Below, piece after piece: positions 37,904-47,514 of a stretch of 64,000 nt of DNA (position 1 is the stretch's first letter; the number at the start of each line of letters is the position of its first letter). The translations under genes were made by a program, and so were the position numbers. The stretch comes from an uncultured Bacilli bacterium (GTDB lineage: Bacteria > Bacillota_I > Bacilli_A > RF39 > UBA660), in NCBI GenBank assembly GCA_934167885.1, contig CAKPMB010000004.1, positions 27,115-91,114 on the forward strand, written 5' to 3'. A model generated the notes under the pieces. The model did no database searches. It was not told where the DNA came from and saw nothing but the letters and a program-made list of their open reading frames with translations.

Positions 37904-38566
37904 CTATCTAATAAAACGCCATTCTATAAAACGATTTTGCATCCATTTATCAGAAAGTTCTAAATCAATAACTTGTTTAAATTTATTAGTTGCTTCTATA
38001 CCATAATGTCTTTCACTCCATCTAATAATCGATGCTCCTGTTAGAAATAAATCAACTATTAAAAGGCATGTAATAACTATATAAATAATCTCATATTTAC
38101 GCTTATCAAATTTATCTAAAAATTTATTTATATTTGGCAATTGTTTGCAAAAAACTAAGGCCACAATGCCCCAAGCAAGCGAAAACTCAAGGCAAATAAT
38201 ACCTTGATAATTTAAAACTCTATTAGTATAACTCCATGCTTTCATACCTAGCTTATACTTTAAGAATAATCCGCAAAAAAGCTCTAGTAAAGTTGCAATT
38301 GTTGTCATTATAACAACTTTATTTGAAAGCGACTGATGACTTAATTTAGTAGCGCCAACATAAAATAAAATAGCACCCAATCCATAAAGAATATTTAAAG
38401 GAAAAAAAACTGAAACAACATGACTTTCCCAATGGCCTTTAGTAATTAAACAAAAGAACCCTTCCAATAATACTCCTATAACACATCCTATTAAAAATAA
38501 AACCAATAATTTATTATATGTGATATTATTATCATCTTTTGAAACACTTACTTCGCTTCTATCCAT
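37904..38566 (-). CDS. CmpB-type putative membrane protein (ABC-transporter type IV family)
   Basis: 220 residues with five or six membrane helices. The segment KAWSYTNRVLNYQGIICLEF followed by SLAWGIVALVF matches the WDYSxxPxNxxGxIcLxfSxxWGxxG hallmark of PF06541 proteins, annotated as putative ABC permeases (CmpB). The C-terminal 40 residues are soluble and basic. It lies upstream of the glycosyltransferase. Transport has not been shown for the family. Confidence 0.8.
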   Translation of the reverse strand: MDRSEVSVSKDDNNITYNKLLVLFLIGCVIGVLLEGFFCLITKGHWESHVVSVFFPLNILYGLGAILFYVGATKLSHQSLSNKVVIMTTIATLLELFCGLFLKYKLGMKAWSYTNRVLNYQGIICLEFSLAWGIVALVFCKQLPNINKFLDKFDKRKYEIIYIVITCLLIVDLFLTGASIIRWSERHYGIEATNKFKQVIDLELSDKWMQNRFIEWRFIR

Positions 38567-38709
38567 CTACTTAACCCTTTATATAACTTGTAATTATATC
38601 CCTCTTAACTTTTTAAAACCTTTTTCTAAAACCTAAACGTGCTAACATTATAATATGTATTAAATTCATTGTCAATTAAAATTTATGCTTTAATCAACCA
38701 ATAAAACAT

Positions 38710-39483
38710 TTAATTAGACTTTCCCGTTAATTTTTTTATCTCTTCTTTATTAAATAAATTAATATTATTACTATCAGCAAGAAGTTTATCAATAAATATT
38801 TTATCATTAGTATTAACAATCTTCATAATTAATTTATCCATATCCAAATCCTCACGCACAGCACTTATTAATTCAACTAAATAGTAAACATCCTTCATTT
38901 CAATAAAATAATCAACAATATAACTGAAATCCATTCCTTTTTGATTATAATTAACCGCTAAACGCCATAATGATTCTCTTTTATCGTCTTTAATACCAAC
39001 CATTACCAACCTATCAAATTCCTCCTTAGTTATACAAGGAGTATTAGGCATACAAATATATTGCGTAATAAATTCTAATAATTCTAAATCATTCATCTTG
39101 TGAAAGTATTTAATATATACTGAATCATTTAATAAAAGTTTAGATATTTTTTCATATCTTGGGCCACTATCCCTTACTTTGTGTTTACTTTTCTCTAAAT
39201 TATTATATATGTTACATAAAAACTTAGATGCTTCGTCCTCATTATCTTTCACTTTTTCTAAACCAAATAAAATGCGATTAATCATTGATTGGTGATGTTG
39301 TTCCACTTGATCAATTTCTATTTTAATATTTTTAAGTTTTTTAATATTATCTAAAAGTTCTGTTATATCAGCCACTTCATCTTCAGAAAATTTTTCTTTA
39401 TCAAGATTTTCCATGAGATTTATCAATTCCTCACTATTAATTAACCGATTAACATAGCGATACACAATATTAACTAAATCCAC
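38710..39483 (-). CDS. hypothetical helical protein
   Basis: 257 residues, acidic, rich in Leu, Ile, Asp and Lys, with no signal or membrane segment. Its composition suggests stacked helices, as in the unknown protein at the left edge of the window. No motif recognised. Single gene; the closest neighbour upstream is divergent. Confidence 0.65.
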   Translation of the reverse strand: MDLVNIVYRYVNRLINSEELINLMENLDKEKFSEDEVADITELLDNIKKLKNIKIEIDQVEQHHQSMINRILFGLEKVKDNEDEASKFLCNIYNNLEKSKHKVRDSGPRYEKISKLLLNDSVYIKYFHKMNDLELLEFITQYICMPNTPCITKEEFDRLVMVGIKDDKRESLWRLAVNYNQKGMDFSYIVDYFIEMKDVYYLVELISAVREDLDMDKLIMKIVNTNDKIFIDKLLADSNNINLFNKEEIKKLTGKSN

Positions 39484-39638
39484 AATAATGCACTTTCTTT
39501 CAAACTATTGATTCTAAGATAAATTATACTTTAATTATTACATAAAAACAACGATAATTTAATGTTTAAAAATGTCATAAATATAAAATTATAAGCAAAA
39601 TTATGATATTATAGATTTTGATTAGGAGACTATAACTT

Positions 39639-40157
39639 ATGAAAATATTTACCAATAATGCTGTTTTTGTTCAAAAAATTGATATTGCCTACTTAACCCG
39701 CGGTTATTTAAAAGTGCCGGTATCTATTTTTACAAAATCATTTGGTAATGATACTTTTTATATTGATAATAACAGTAAATATGATTTTATTGAATTTAAT
39801 AAACCACATGAAATTAAATTTTTTAAGAATATCGACTGGATTATTGATTATAATGAAGTTAAAAATTTATCAAAGGAAGAAACGATTGCCTTAGGCAAAA
39901 GGATTGCCGAAGAAATAAATAAAATTGCCAATAAATTTAATAAAATGACACCTACTCAAAAGAAAAAGAATATGAAACTGATATCACAGTGTGAATTACT
40001 TAAATATAAAATGTGTTCTTTAAAAGAATTTTTTTGGTTTAAAGAAGGACAGATAAAAATGAATTTACCATTAGATATTGAAACGCAAACAGAATTAAGG
40101 CAAGAAAAAGATTTAAAAAAACTAGTTAAAACGATGTTTAACAAAAAGAAAAATTAA
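39639..40157 (+). CDS. hypothetical protein
   Basis: 172 residues, basic (about one residue in five is Lys), soluble. It starts MKIFTNNAVFVQKIDIAYLT; the second half is helical and ends in a poly-Lys tail (KTMFNKKKN). AGGAGA lies upstream of the ATG and a terminator follows. Possibly nucleic-acid binding by charge, which is only inference. Confidence 0.65.
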   Translation: MKIFTNNAVFVQKIDIAYLTRGYLKVPVSIFTKSFGNDTFYIDNNSKYDFIEFNKPHEIKFFKNIDWIIDYNEVKNLSKEETIALGKRIAEEINKIANKFNKMTPTQKKKNMKLISQCELLKYKMCSLKEFFWFKEGQIKMNLPLDIETQTELRQEKDLKKLVKTMFNKKKN

Positions 40158-40198
40158 ATTTATCTAATAAAATATATAAATAATTAAATTATTAAAAT

Positions 40199-40237
40199 AA
40201 AACTACTCTCAATTTAATTTTGAAAGTAGTTTTTATA
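40199..40237 (+). terminator. terminator after the 172-residue protein
   Basis: AAACTACT pairs with AGTAGTTT around an AT-rich loop and is followed by TTTTA. Confidence 0.75.
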
Positions 40238-40269
40238 TTATCTCGAATAATTCGAGTTTAGTATCAATC

Positions 40270-40345
40270 TGGTGCTGAAAACAGGATTCGAACCTGCGAC
40301 CTATCCCTTACGAGAGGATTGCTCTACCAGCTGAGCTATTTCAGC
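40270..40345 (-). tRNA. tRNA-Thr (anticodon CGT)
   Basis: A 76-nt cloverleaf with encoded CCA. The acceptor arm pairs GCTGAAA with TTTCAGC, and the anticodon loop CTCGTAA gives anticodon CGT (reads ACG). Confidence 0.95.
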
Positions 40346-40368
40346 ATAAAGATTAAAAGATGAACCTT

Positions 40369-40587
40369 TTAATCTACTTTTTCAAAACGATATTCTTGCT
40401 TAACATCAGGATATTTTTCTCTATCTATCAAAGATGTAAACATCGAAAGTGGACGAACCCAATAACCGCCTGTCTTTAAATTTTGATAGACAACAACGTC
40501 TTCTAATGTCTCACTATCCTTTGCAAGCATTAATACTTTATATAAATTACCTTTAAAATGTCTGTATGTTCCACCAATAGTAACCAT
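40369..40587 (-). CDS. DUF1653 protein
   Basis: 72 residues with the DUF1653 pattern: GGTYRHFKGNLYKVLMLAKD, then VVVYQ and WVRPLSMF. The single-domain length is normal. Its ATG overlaps the pnp stop codon (TAATG), so it is translationally coupled to pnp. The biochemical function of the family is unknown. Confidence 0.9.
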   Translation of the reverse strand: MVTIGGTYRHFKGNLYKVLMLAKDSETLEDVVVYQNLKTGGYWVRPLSMFTSLIDREKYPDVKQEYRFEKVD

Positions 40588-42725
40588 TACTTTAGTGCAT
40601 CCTTTCTTGAAAAGTTAAGACGTCCTTTTTTATCTAAGCCAATAGCTTTAACTAAAATTTCATCGCCAACTTTAACAACATCTGACACTTTTTCAACACG
40701 TTCTTTAGCAAGTTGTGATATGTGAACTAAACCTTCGCATCCTGGCCATACTTGCACAAAGCAACCGAAGTCTTCAACCTTTACAACTTTAGCAGTATAA
40801 ATTTTACCTTCTTCAACTTCACGCGTAATATCACGAATTATTTCAGCTGCTTTTTCAATTACTTCACGGTCATTATGATAAATCATTACACGACCATCAT
40901 CTTCAAGTTCAATTTTAACTGCTCGTTGATCATTGACACTTTGAACATTCGATACATCACAAATAATTTTAGTAATTGTATCGCCACCCTTACCAATAAC
41001 ATCTTTTATTTTATCAGGATTTATTGTAAATGTCATCATTTTTGGTGCATATTGTGAAACTTCTTTACGTGGTTCTTTAATTTCTTTTTCCATTACATCT
41101 AAAATTTCCATACGAGCATCATGGGCTTGATACAAAGCTTCTTTTAAAATCTTTTTTGTAATACCTTTAATTTTAATATCCATTTGTAGTGAACAGATAC
41201 CTTTTCTTGTGCCACCTACTTTAAAATCCATATCACCTAAATGATCTTCCATTCCTTGAATATCAGTTAAAATAGTATAATCTTTACCATCACTTGATGT
41301 AATAAGGCCCATAGCAATACCAGCAACTGGAGCTTTAATTGGCACACCTGCAGCCATTAAACTCATACATCCAGCACAGATAGTTGCTTGACTACTACTA
41401 CCATTACTTTCAAGTATTTCAGAAACAACTCTAACCGTATATGGGAATTCTTCTTCAGATGGCATTACTTGTGATAAACATCTCTCACCTAAAGCTCCAT
41501 GACCAATTTCACGTCGTCCAGGTGAACCATATCTTCCAGTTTCACCAACTGAGAAAGCTGGAAAATTGTAATGTAACATAAATCTTTTTTCAGTCTCTAA
41601 TGAAAGTCCATCTAATATTTGATTTTCATTCAAAGCACCTAGGGTTGTAACTGCTAAAGCTTGCGTTTCACCACGAGTAAATAAAGCAGAACCATGGGTT
41701 CTAGGTAATAGGTCAATAGCTGTTGAAAGTGGTCTAATTTCATTCATCTTACGACCATCTGAACGTGTTTTTTCTAAAACAGTAATGGCTCTAAATATTT
41801 CATATTCAATTTCTTCTAAAACAAGTTTTACTTTCGTAATAAGAACATTTAACTCATCTTTTTCTAAATCACGATTTTCATCTTCGTATTTAGCAACAAC
41901 TTCTTCTTTTACTTTATCAATTTCTGCATACTTCTCTAATTTATCTTTAATACGCATTGCACTATCTAATTTAGCACTCGCCATTTCTTTGATAGCATCA
42001 CGTAATTCATCACTTATTTCAAGATGTTCATATTCCATTTTTGGAACACCAACTTCTTTGATAATCTCTTCTTGGAATTCGCATAATTTTTGAACAGCTT
42101 CATGTCCAAACATTAAAGCTTCAAGCATATCTTCTTCCGAAACTTCACGACTTCCTGCCTCAACCATATTGATAGCAGCTTTAGTTCCTGCAACGGTTAA
42201 ATCAAGATCACTTTTATCAAGTTGTTCGACAGTTGGATTTATAACAAATTTTCCGTCAACACGACCTACTTTAACGCCTGCAATTGGACCATCAAATGGA
42301 ATTTCACTAATACATGTAGCAAGAGATGATCCAAACATAGCTGTTAATTCTGGAGAATTATCAGGATCAACTGATAAAACCATATTAACAACTTGCACTT
42401 CATTTCTAAAATCATCTGGGAACATTGGACGCATAGGTCTATCGATCATTCTAGCTGCTAGTGTGGCGGCATCTGTTGGACGACCTTCACGTTTAATAAA
42501 GCCACCAGGAATCTTACCCACAGAATATAACTTTTCTTGATATAAAACCATAAGTGGGAAAAAATCCGATAATAAATTAGCATTCTTGCTTACCACAACC
42601 GTTGATAAAATAACTGTATCACCAAAACGAACTAAAACTGATCCATGAGCTTGTTTGGCTAATTCACCAGTTTCAACAATCAACTTCCGTCCAAAAAACT
42701 CTCTTTCAAATACTTTTTTACTCAT
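40587..42725 (-). CDS. pnp: polyribonucleotide nucleotidyltransferase
   Basis: 712 residues from the ATG at 42725, starting [20 protein letters not shown]. It has two RNase PH domains, with the catalytic block in the second ([21 protein letters not shown], at about 475-495), a KH domain (IGKGGDTI) and an S1 domain ([20 protein letters not shown]). PNPase degrades mRNA 3'-5' by phosphorolysis. An in-frame start 11 codons earlier lies inside the upstream terminator region and is less likely. rpsO precedes it and DUF1653 follows. Confidence 0.97.
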   Translation of the reverse strand: MSKKVFEREFFGRKLIVETGELAKQAHGSVLVRFGDTVILSTVVVSKNANLLSDFFPLMVLYQEKLYSVGKIPGGFIKREGRPTDAATLAARMIDRPMRPMFPDDFRNEVQVVNMVLSVDPDNSPELTAMFGSSLATCISEIPFDGPIAGVKVGRVDGKFVINPTVEQLDKSDLDLTVAGTKAAINMVEAGSREVSEEDMLEALMFGHEAVQKLCEFQEEIIKEVGVPKMEYEHLEISDELRDAIKEMASAKLDSAMRIKDKLEKYAEIDKVKEEVVAKYEDENRDLEKDELNVLITKVKLVLEEIEYEIFRAITVLEKTRSDGRKMNEIRPLSTAIDLLPRTHGSALFTRGETQALAVTTLGALNENQILDGLSLETEKRFMLHYNFPAFSVGETGRYGSPGRREIGHGALGERCLSQVMPSEEEFPYTVRVVSEILESNGSSSQATICAGCMSLMAAGVPIKAPVAGIAMGLITSSDGKDYTILTDIQGMEDHLGDMDFKVGGTRKGICSLQMDIKIKGITKKILKEALYQAHDARMEILDVMEKEIKEPRKEVSQYAPKMMTFTINPDKIKDVIGKGGDTITKIICDVSNVQSVNDQRAVKIELEDDGRVMIYHNDREVIEKAAEIIRDITREVEEGKIYTAKVVKVEDFGCFVQVWPGCEGLVHISQLAKERVEKVSDVVKVGDEILVKAIGLDKKGRLNFSRKDALK

Positions 42726-42742
42726 TATACACTCCTTTTTTC

Positions 42743-42772
42743 TAAAAAAATAAGACACTAAAAACAGTGTCT
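42743..42772 (-). terminator. partial terminator between rpsO and pnp
   Basis: AGACACT pairs with AGTGTCT around a 6-nt loop and is followed by TATTTTTTT on the minus strand. It overlaps the rpsO stop codon and lies before the pnp ribosome site, so it probably attenuates or processes the rpsO-pnp transcript. Confidence 0.7.
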
Positions 42773-43040
42773 ACTTTCTAATACCTAACTTTTTAATAAG
42801 TTCACGATATCTTGTTACATCTTCTTTAGCAAGATAATTTAATAAACTCTTTCTTTGACCAACTTTCTTAAGTAAACCACGATTTGAATGATAATCATGA
42901 ATATGAACTTTCAAATGTTTATTTAATTCATTGATTTCTTCAGTTAAAAGAGCTACTTGAACTTCAATAGAACCAGTATCATTTTTATCTAATTGATATT
43001 TTTTAATGATATTAGCCTTTGTCTCTTTTGTTAAAGCCAT
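42771..43040 (-). CDS. rpsO: 30S ribosomal protein S15
   Basis: 89 residues, the exact family length. The core [20 protein letters not shown] and the N-terminal [20 protein letters not shown] are diagnostic. S15 binds the central domain of 16S rRNA early in assembly. AAGGAGG precedes the ATG. The rpsO-pnp order is conserved in bacteria. Confidence 0.97.
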   Translation of the reverse strand: MALTKETKANIIKKYQLDKNDTGSIEVQVALLTEEINELNKHLKVHIHDYHSNRGLLKKVGQRKSLLNYLAKEDVTRYRELIKKLGIRK

Positions 43041-43148
43041 AAATCCTCCTTATATAATATTCGCTAGCACCTAGTATATGTTTTGAGGAAGCATATACCA
43101 AGAACAAGTAAGCAAATTAAGTATACAAGGTTTTCATAAATAAATCAA
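43041..43148 (-). promoter_or_regulatory. rpsO promoter and structured leader
   Basis: TTGATT (43143-43148) and TATACT (43120-43125) with a 17-bp spacer on the minus strand. The leader of about 70 nt has a GTATATG/CATATAC hairpin (43074-43098) followed by GGTGCTAGCG close to the ribosome site. rpsO leaders often bind S15 for feedback control; that role here is inferred. Confidence 0.5.
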
Positions 43149-43161
43149 GTGTTTTTTCTTC

Positions 43162-43704
43162 TTATGCATATAATCCATGTATTTTCATACGTTCAGTTTC
43201 AGTTAAATCATCAACAACCCATTTGTTATCAATCTTAGCAACCGTAAAGTTTATAGTATATGTAATTCGATTTTTGGTCTCTTCCATTCGTTTTATTTTT
43301 TCTTCATTAAACTTGGTGGTTTTAACATTACCACTTTCATCAACATAATCTTTATCATTTAAAACTTTATCTTCAACTTCCTTAATGGCACTATTATAGT
43401 CATAAACCATTATTTCTACTTCAACCGTAGCATTATTACCATCAATTGTTTCATTCTTGATTTTATATGTTAAATCACGATATTGTCTTAACATAAGATT
43501 ACGATAACGCTCTTTTAGTGAACTATCCATAATAGTTTCACTTAATAAAACTTTATCTAGTTGTTCTAAAACTTTCTTATCTTCGGTCTTATAAGAATTA
43601 AGTAAGGCTTCTACTCTTTTAGTTGGAGTATTCATAAGACTATCACACCCTGTTAAAGTAAAAAGTGCCATTACTCCTATAAGTAATAAAAATAACTTTT
43701 TCAT
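43162..43704 (-). CDS. lipoprotein of unknown function
   Basis: 180 residues from the ATG at 43704 (TGGAGGG upstream), starting MKKLFLLLIGVMALFTLTGC. LTGC is the lipobox, so Cys-20 would be lipidated and the protein anchored outside the membrane. The mature part contains an NTF2-like pattern (LTYKIKNETIDGNNATVEVE and DNKWVVDDLTE), as in DUF5105/DUF4878-type lipoproteins. An upstream in-frame ATG adds 15 residues without a ribosome site. Confidence 0.8.
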   Translation of the reverse strand: MKKLFLLLIGVMALFTLTGCDSLMNTPTKRVEALLNSYKTEDKKVLEQLDKVLLSETIMDSSLKERYRNLMLRQYRDLTYKIKNETIDGNNATVEVEIMVYDYNSAIKEVEDKVLNDKDYVDESGNVKTTKFNEEKIKRMEETKNRITYTINFTVAKIDNKWVVDDLTETERMKIHGLYA

Positions 43705-43761
43705 ATTCCCTCCAGATATAGTATTAATCAAACAAGCATTTTTATACATGAAAAAAAGAAA

Positions 43762-44445
43762 CTAAATAGTCTCTTCAATCATATTATTTATTATATCTTC
43801 TAAATTATTAGTTTTAGACATAAAAAAGTCATTTTTTATTAATTCTTCCCTATCAGTTATTAAATTAACTAATAACTGCATATTTGGTAATAATTTCTTA
43901 TTTGATAAATTATTCATTATTAAAGTAAAATTACTTAGTTTCGAATATTTACCATACTCATTATTCTTTATATAAGCTTCATATAAGCTCTTAAATGATA
44001 CTAAATTAATATTATTAAATCGCTTATCTCCTAGTATTTTTGACGCTGTATAAATATAGTGATTATTAATTGATTTATCTAATATTGTCTCGCCTTTGTT
44101 ATTTTTTATATTAGGTATAAAATCTTTTCTTTCTAACAAAACATTAATTATATCTTTTATTTCAACATAATTTACCATTACAACCAAATGGGCAAATGTA
44201 TCACCATCATTATTTTGATGATTTATTAATACATCATTTCGTTTAATACCCTTTAAAACTAAATCATAGTATTTAGCTTTTAATAAAAGCATTAAAACAT
44301 TATTCCCCTCTTCATCACATAAATTCAAGTCTATCTTATCTAAAACTTTTTCTAAAACATCGCGATATCCTTCACGTAATGCTACCATTACGAGAGTAGG
44401 ATCTTTTAACGTTTTAGCGATAGCTTGATCTACATCATAAAACAT
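43762..44445 (-). CDS. ankyrin-repeat-like protein
   Basis: 227 residues of helix pairs. At least two ankyrin-like turns are visible: NLCDEEGNNVLMLLLKAKYY and NHQNNDGDTFAHLVVMVNYV, with NIKNNKGETILDKSINNH as a third. No signal peptide, so it is probably a cytoplasmic scaffold. The partner is unknown. It lies between the lipoprotein gene and the DUF3603-like gene. Confidence 0.75.
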   Translation of the reverse strand: MFYDVDQAIAKTLKDPTLVMVALREGYRDVLEKVLDKIDLNLCDEEGNNVLMLLLKAKYYDLVLKGIKRNDVLINHQNNDGDTFAHLVVMVNYVEIKDIINVLLERKDFIPNIKNNKGETILDKSINNHYIYTASKILGDKRFNNINLVSFKSLYEAYIKNNEYGKYSKLSNFTLIMNNLSNKKLLPNMQLLVNLITDREELIKNDFFMSKTNNLEDIINNMIEETI

Positions 44446-44519
44446 TTTTTAAAACACCTCCGTGATGAGACAAGTCATTATTTTAGCAATTTATAATTAT
44501 TTTGTCAAATTTATAGAGC

Positions 44520-45146
44520 TTAGCATAATTTTATTAATTGGTATAAATTATAGTGTTTACTATTAAAGTTATCCAAACTTTGCATTAATTCTTTGTATAT
44601 TTTTTCAATATCATACCCTTCTTTATTAAAGTATTCGTAATACAAATATTTAAGTTTAGCAACGTCTCCTTTTCGATAACTTTCCCTAATATCTTTTAAG
44701 ACATAGTCTTTTAGTGTTTGATCATATCTTGTTAAATCAGTTGGTATATTTTGACTCTCTATATTATATGCAAGTGGTTCTTCTTGAAGACGAAGACTAA
44801 CTTCTAAAACCTCTTCTTCTTCATCTAATAAAAGACTACTATAGGCACATACTTTCATTGAACTATCTAACATAACCGCAATAACTTTGGTCTTATCAGT
44901 TAGTAAGAAAGCATAGCAAAGAGTTTTAATATTACGATTTTCATAATACTCACACTTATTGAAAATACTTGTAAGCTTATCATCATGAAAAGTAACTTTG
45001 TTGTTAATAATATTCTCTAAGTCTTTTTTTGATACTCTAAAAAGAGCAATACGTTTAATATGATAATACTTATCATACTTATCCCATTCGTAGAAATCAT
45101 AAAGCGTATCTTGATAATTTAATAACAAATCATAAATATAAGTCAT
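44520..45146 (-). CDS. DUF3603-like protein
   Basis: 208 residues. The start MTYIYDLLLNYQDTLYDFYE, then WDKYDKYYHIKRIALFRVS, follows the pattern of the DUF3603 family of Bacilli, where an acidic-aromatic N-terminus precedes a LIPLFRVS-like strand. The C-terminal half is helical. The match is by eye. It overlaps or abuts the small membrane protein gene immediately upstream. Confidence 0.6.
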   Translation of the reverse strand: MTYIYDLLLNYQDTLYDFYEWDKYDKYYHIKRIALFRVSKKDLENIINNKVTFHDDKLTSIFNKCEYYENRNIKTLCYAFLLTDKTKVIAVMLDSSMKVCAYSSLLLDEEEEVLEVSLRLQEEPLAYNIESQNIPTDLTRYDQTLKDYVLKDIRESYRKGDVAKLKYLYYEYFNKEGYDIEKIYKELMQSLDNFNSKHYNLYQLIKLC

Positions 45147-45344
45147 CTAATCTCCTTTTATAATAACAATAAAAATTATTATTAGGCCAATAAATGCTAA
45201 AAGACATTCAAAATTAGTAAAGATAATATGAAAATAATCTGAAATACTATAACCAATAGCTAAATAATTAAGATAGATTATCATATACATAAAACCAACT
45301 ATTGATAAGCCAAAACCAATTAAAAACATAAAAACATTTAGCAT
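45147..45344 (-). CDS. small two-helix membrane protein
   Basis: 65 residues, almost entirely two hydrophobic helices (about 3-28 and 42-62) joined by a short Tyr/Ser loop. The stop directly abuts the next start (45146), so it is translationally linked to the DUF3603-like gene. No family recognised. Confidence 0.55.
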   Translation of the reverse strand: MLNVFMFLIGFGLSIVGFMYMIIYLNYLAIGYSISDYFHIIFTNFECLLAFIGLIIIFIVIIKGD

Positions 45345-45405
45345 ATATCACCAATATAATTTTATTGTCAATTATATTGTGTTATGTTTAATTTATTTTA
45401 TACAC

Positions 45406-46320
45406 TTAATTTCTCAAAACAATTTCAACAATATTATCTTGTTCTGAAAAAATAACTTTAGTTACATCAAGAGAATCAAAAATTGAATTTGACATTGTCC
45501 AAATAACTTCTTCCCTTGCTTCTTTAGAATCTAAAGTAATTAGTTTATCAAAACTTAGCGAAACCGTATCTTCTTTTATACTATAATCTAGTATTTCTAT
45601 CTTATTAGTTACATAACTCATTAAATTAGTTTTATAAATATAATTATTTTGAAGATTATCAATAATTACTTTAACTTTATCATCTTTATTATTTAAATAT
45701 CTTGTTACCGGAACATAGTAGTTATTGTTATCAATTTCTTGATAATAATATAAAACAACCTTATTTATATCATTCATACGATTTAGGTGATATTCTTTAT
45801 TAATACCAAAACTTTTATCTAATAAACTGGGAATAGTAATCTTACTTTTAGGTAATTCAACTAATTCTTTATTATTAATACTTAATTTAAGACCTTTAAC
45901 ATTGTTTAAACTTAATAAACTATAAATTAAAGCTTCAACAACCTTCTCTTCTAAATTAGCATTAACATTAAATAATTGATCATTAAAATCAAGATATAGG
46001 ATACCATCTTTAAGTGATGCTTTATTTAAAACGGTATTATTGGGAATTAAGCCTTTTAATCCTTGATAGAGATGATTGCTATTTTTTAGTGAGTCAATAA
46101 TTTCTGAGACAGCTTCAAGTGAATTTTTATTATCAACCAAAGTCATGGCTTCACATAAATAACTATTTTCATCAATTAAGTAAATCCCCACAATATCTTT
46201 TTTTAGTGATACTTTGGTATTTTTAATACCATCATTAATGGTCCAAGTAGAAATAACTAACAAAATAAAAAATATAAAGACGGTTTGTAATAGCTTTTTG
46301 ATAAATCTTTCTCTTAACAT
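45406..46320 (-). CDS. gerM: GerM-like sporulation/germination protein
   Basis: 304 residues with an N-terminal membrane helix (about 10-28) and two GerMN-type domains. The first contains LKGLIPNNTVLNKASLKDGI and LYLDFNDQLF; the second contains SYVTNKIEILDYSIKEDTVS and LSFDKLI. GerM acts in spore envelope and peptidoglycan assembly during engulfment. It sits next to gerE and a SpoIIIAH-like gene on the same strand. Confidence 0.82.
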   Translation of the reverse strand: MLRERFIKKLLQTVFIFFILLVISTWTINDGIKNTKVSLKKDIVGIYLIDENSYLCEAMTLVDNKNSLEAVSEIIDSLKNSNHLYQGLKGLIPNNTVLNKASLKDGILYLDFNDQLFNVNANLEEKVVEALIYSLLSLNNVKGLKLSINNKELVELPKSKITIPSLLDKSFGINKEYHLNRMNDINKVVLYYYQEIDNNNYYVPVTRYLNNKDDKVKVIIDNLQNNYIYKTNLMSYVTNKIEILDYSIKEDTVSLSFDKLITLDSKEAREEVIWTMSNSIFDSLDVTKVIFSEQDNIVEIVLRN

Positions 46321-46365
46321 ATATCCCTCATTTAAATATATGAAAAAAACATGCTACTTAGCACG

Positions 46366-46572
46366 TTATAAACTTATTTCTTTAAGTTTTAATAATTCAA
46401 CGACAGCGCTTGCTCGCCCTTTTACTCCTAACTTTTGCATCGTATTAGAAATATGATTACGAACCGTTTTTTCGCTTATTTTTAAACTATCAGCAATATC
46501 TTTAGTTGTTTTGTTTTTAATAAGCAAATTAAAAACTTCACGCTCTCTTTCAGTTAATATAAATTTATTCAT
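46366..46572 (-). CDS. gerE: LuxR-type HTH regulator GerE
   Basis: 68 residues from the ATG at 46572, a stand-alone HTH: LTEREREVFNLLIKNKTTKD, IADSLKISEKTVRNHISNTM, QKLGVKGRASAVVELLKL. Length and the absence of any receiver domain match GerE, the late mother-cell regulator of spore coat genes. Neighbouring gerM and SpoIIIAH-like genes support this over a generic LuxR regulator. Confidence 0.85.
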   Translation of the reverse strand: MNKFILTEREREVFNLLIKNKTTKDIADSLKISEKTVRNHISNTMQKLGVKGRASAVVELLKLKEISL

Positions 46573-46622
46573 ATACACCCCTATATCCTATCTTAGTATA
46601 TGAATAAATTTTATTTTGGTTA

Positions 46623-47144
46623 TTATTCTTTAAAACTAACTGATATATACATCGTATCGTCAAATTCTTTTTGAACAGCATTCATTATTTTAACTACTAA
46701 TGAAGCATCATGCTTACTACTATTTATAACAACTTCAACAACATCATCTTCAATTTTAATAAAACTATTTAACTTAAATTCATCTTTTATTTTTTTAGTA
46801 AGTTTTAACTCCATATTCTCTATTTTAGCGATATATTTAAGTTCTGAAATAGCATTATCCCGTTCTTCTTTTGATAATTTATCATTGGTTATTGTTTCAT
46901 TTAGTTTATTGGTCTTAACTTGCCTCTCTTCAGAAAGTAGCGTTTTCATCGTTTCAATGACATTACTCTCTTTAATAGAAACTGATACCGAACTATCATC
47001 AGGACTATCACTACCTTTATTAGTAGTCTCTTGATAACCATTGGTTGTTATTAATAATTCATTTGGCATAGTTATATAATAAACACTTAAAACTAGAATT
47101 AAACTTGTTAATGTTAAAAAACATAAGCCTTGTTTATTTATCAT
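46623..47144 (-). CDS. spoIIIAH: SpoIIIAH-like stage III sporulation protein
   Basis: 173 residues. The start INKQGLCFLTLTSLILVLSVYY is the usual NKQ...LTxxSLxxVLSVYYVT of SpoIIIAH, followed by a polar linker and a C-terminal ring-building (YscJ-like) domain. SpoIIIAH lies in the mother-cell membrane and pairs with SpoIIQ to form the feeding channel to the forespore. The rest of the spoIIIA operon is not next to it here. Confidence 0.85.
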   Translation of the reverse strand: MINKQGLCFLTLTSLILVLSVYYITMPNELLITTNGYQETTNKGSDSPDDSSVSVSIKESNVIETMKTLLSEERQVKTNKLNETITNDKLSKEERDNAISELKYIAKIENMELKLTKKIKDEFKLNSFIKIEDDVVEVVINSSKHDASLVVKIMNAVQKEFDDTMYISVSFKE

Positions 47145-47242
47145 TTGATCACCCTAGTAAATAATATTAGATTGTTTTTTGATTATGATTATAAAATTGT
47201 AAATTATCATAAAGTGTGATAAAATGCATTTAAGGAGGCGTT

Positions 47243-47461
47243 ATGGAAGCAAAGATTGAAAAAGCATTAGATACTATCAGACCATTTTTAATAGGAGACG
47301 GTGGCAACGTTACACTAGTTAAATATGAAGATGGTATTGTTTATTTAAAATTTGATGGACATTGTGCAACTTGCCCTATGAGACAAGCAACACTTAATGC
47401 CATGATAAAGGATACTTTAGTTAATGAAATAGATGAAGTTACAGATGTCAAACTCGTATAA
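47243..47461 (+). CDS. NifU C-terminal-domain (NFU) iron-sulfur scaffold
   Basis: 72 residues consisting of one NFU domain: IRPFLIGDGGNVTLVKYEDG and HCATCPMRQATL, with the CxxC that holds an Fe-S cluster. Stand-alone NFU proteins deliver Fe-S clusters to apo-enzymes. A TTGTAA/TAAAAT promoter with 17-bp spacing lies upstream near 47196-47225, and AAGGAGG precedes the ATG. Confidence 0.92.
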   Translation: MEAKIEKALDTIRPFLIGDGGNVTLVKYEDGIVYLKFDGHCATCPMRQATLNAMIKDTLVNEIDEVTDVKLV

Positions 47462-47514
47462 ATTCATCTTTTTATTTTTATCAGAATATGCTAAAATATT
47501 ATTGGTGAAAAGTA

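Noticed and set aside
42169..42540. 123-codon plus-strand open frame inside pnp
   Set aside because: It is antisense to a well-conserved enzyme, with no ribosome site and no recognisable protein features.
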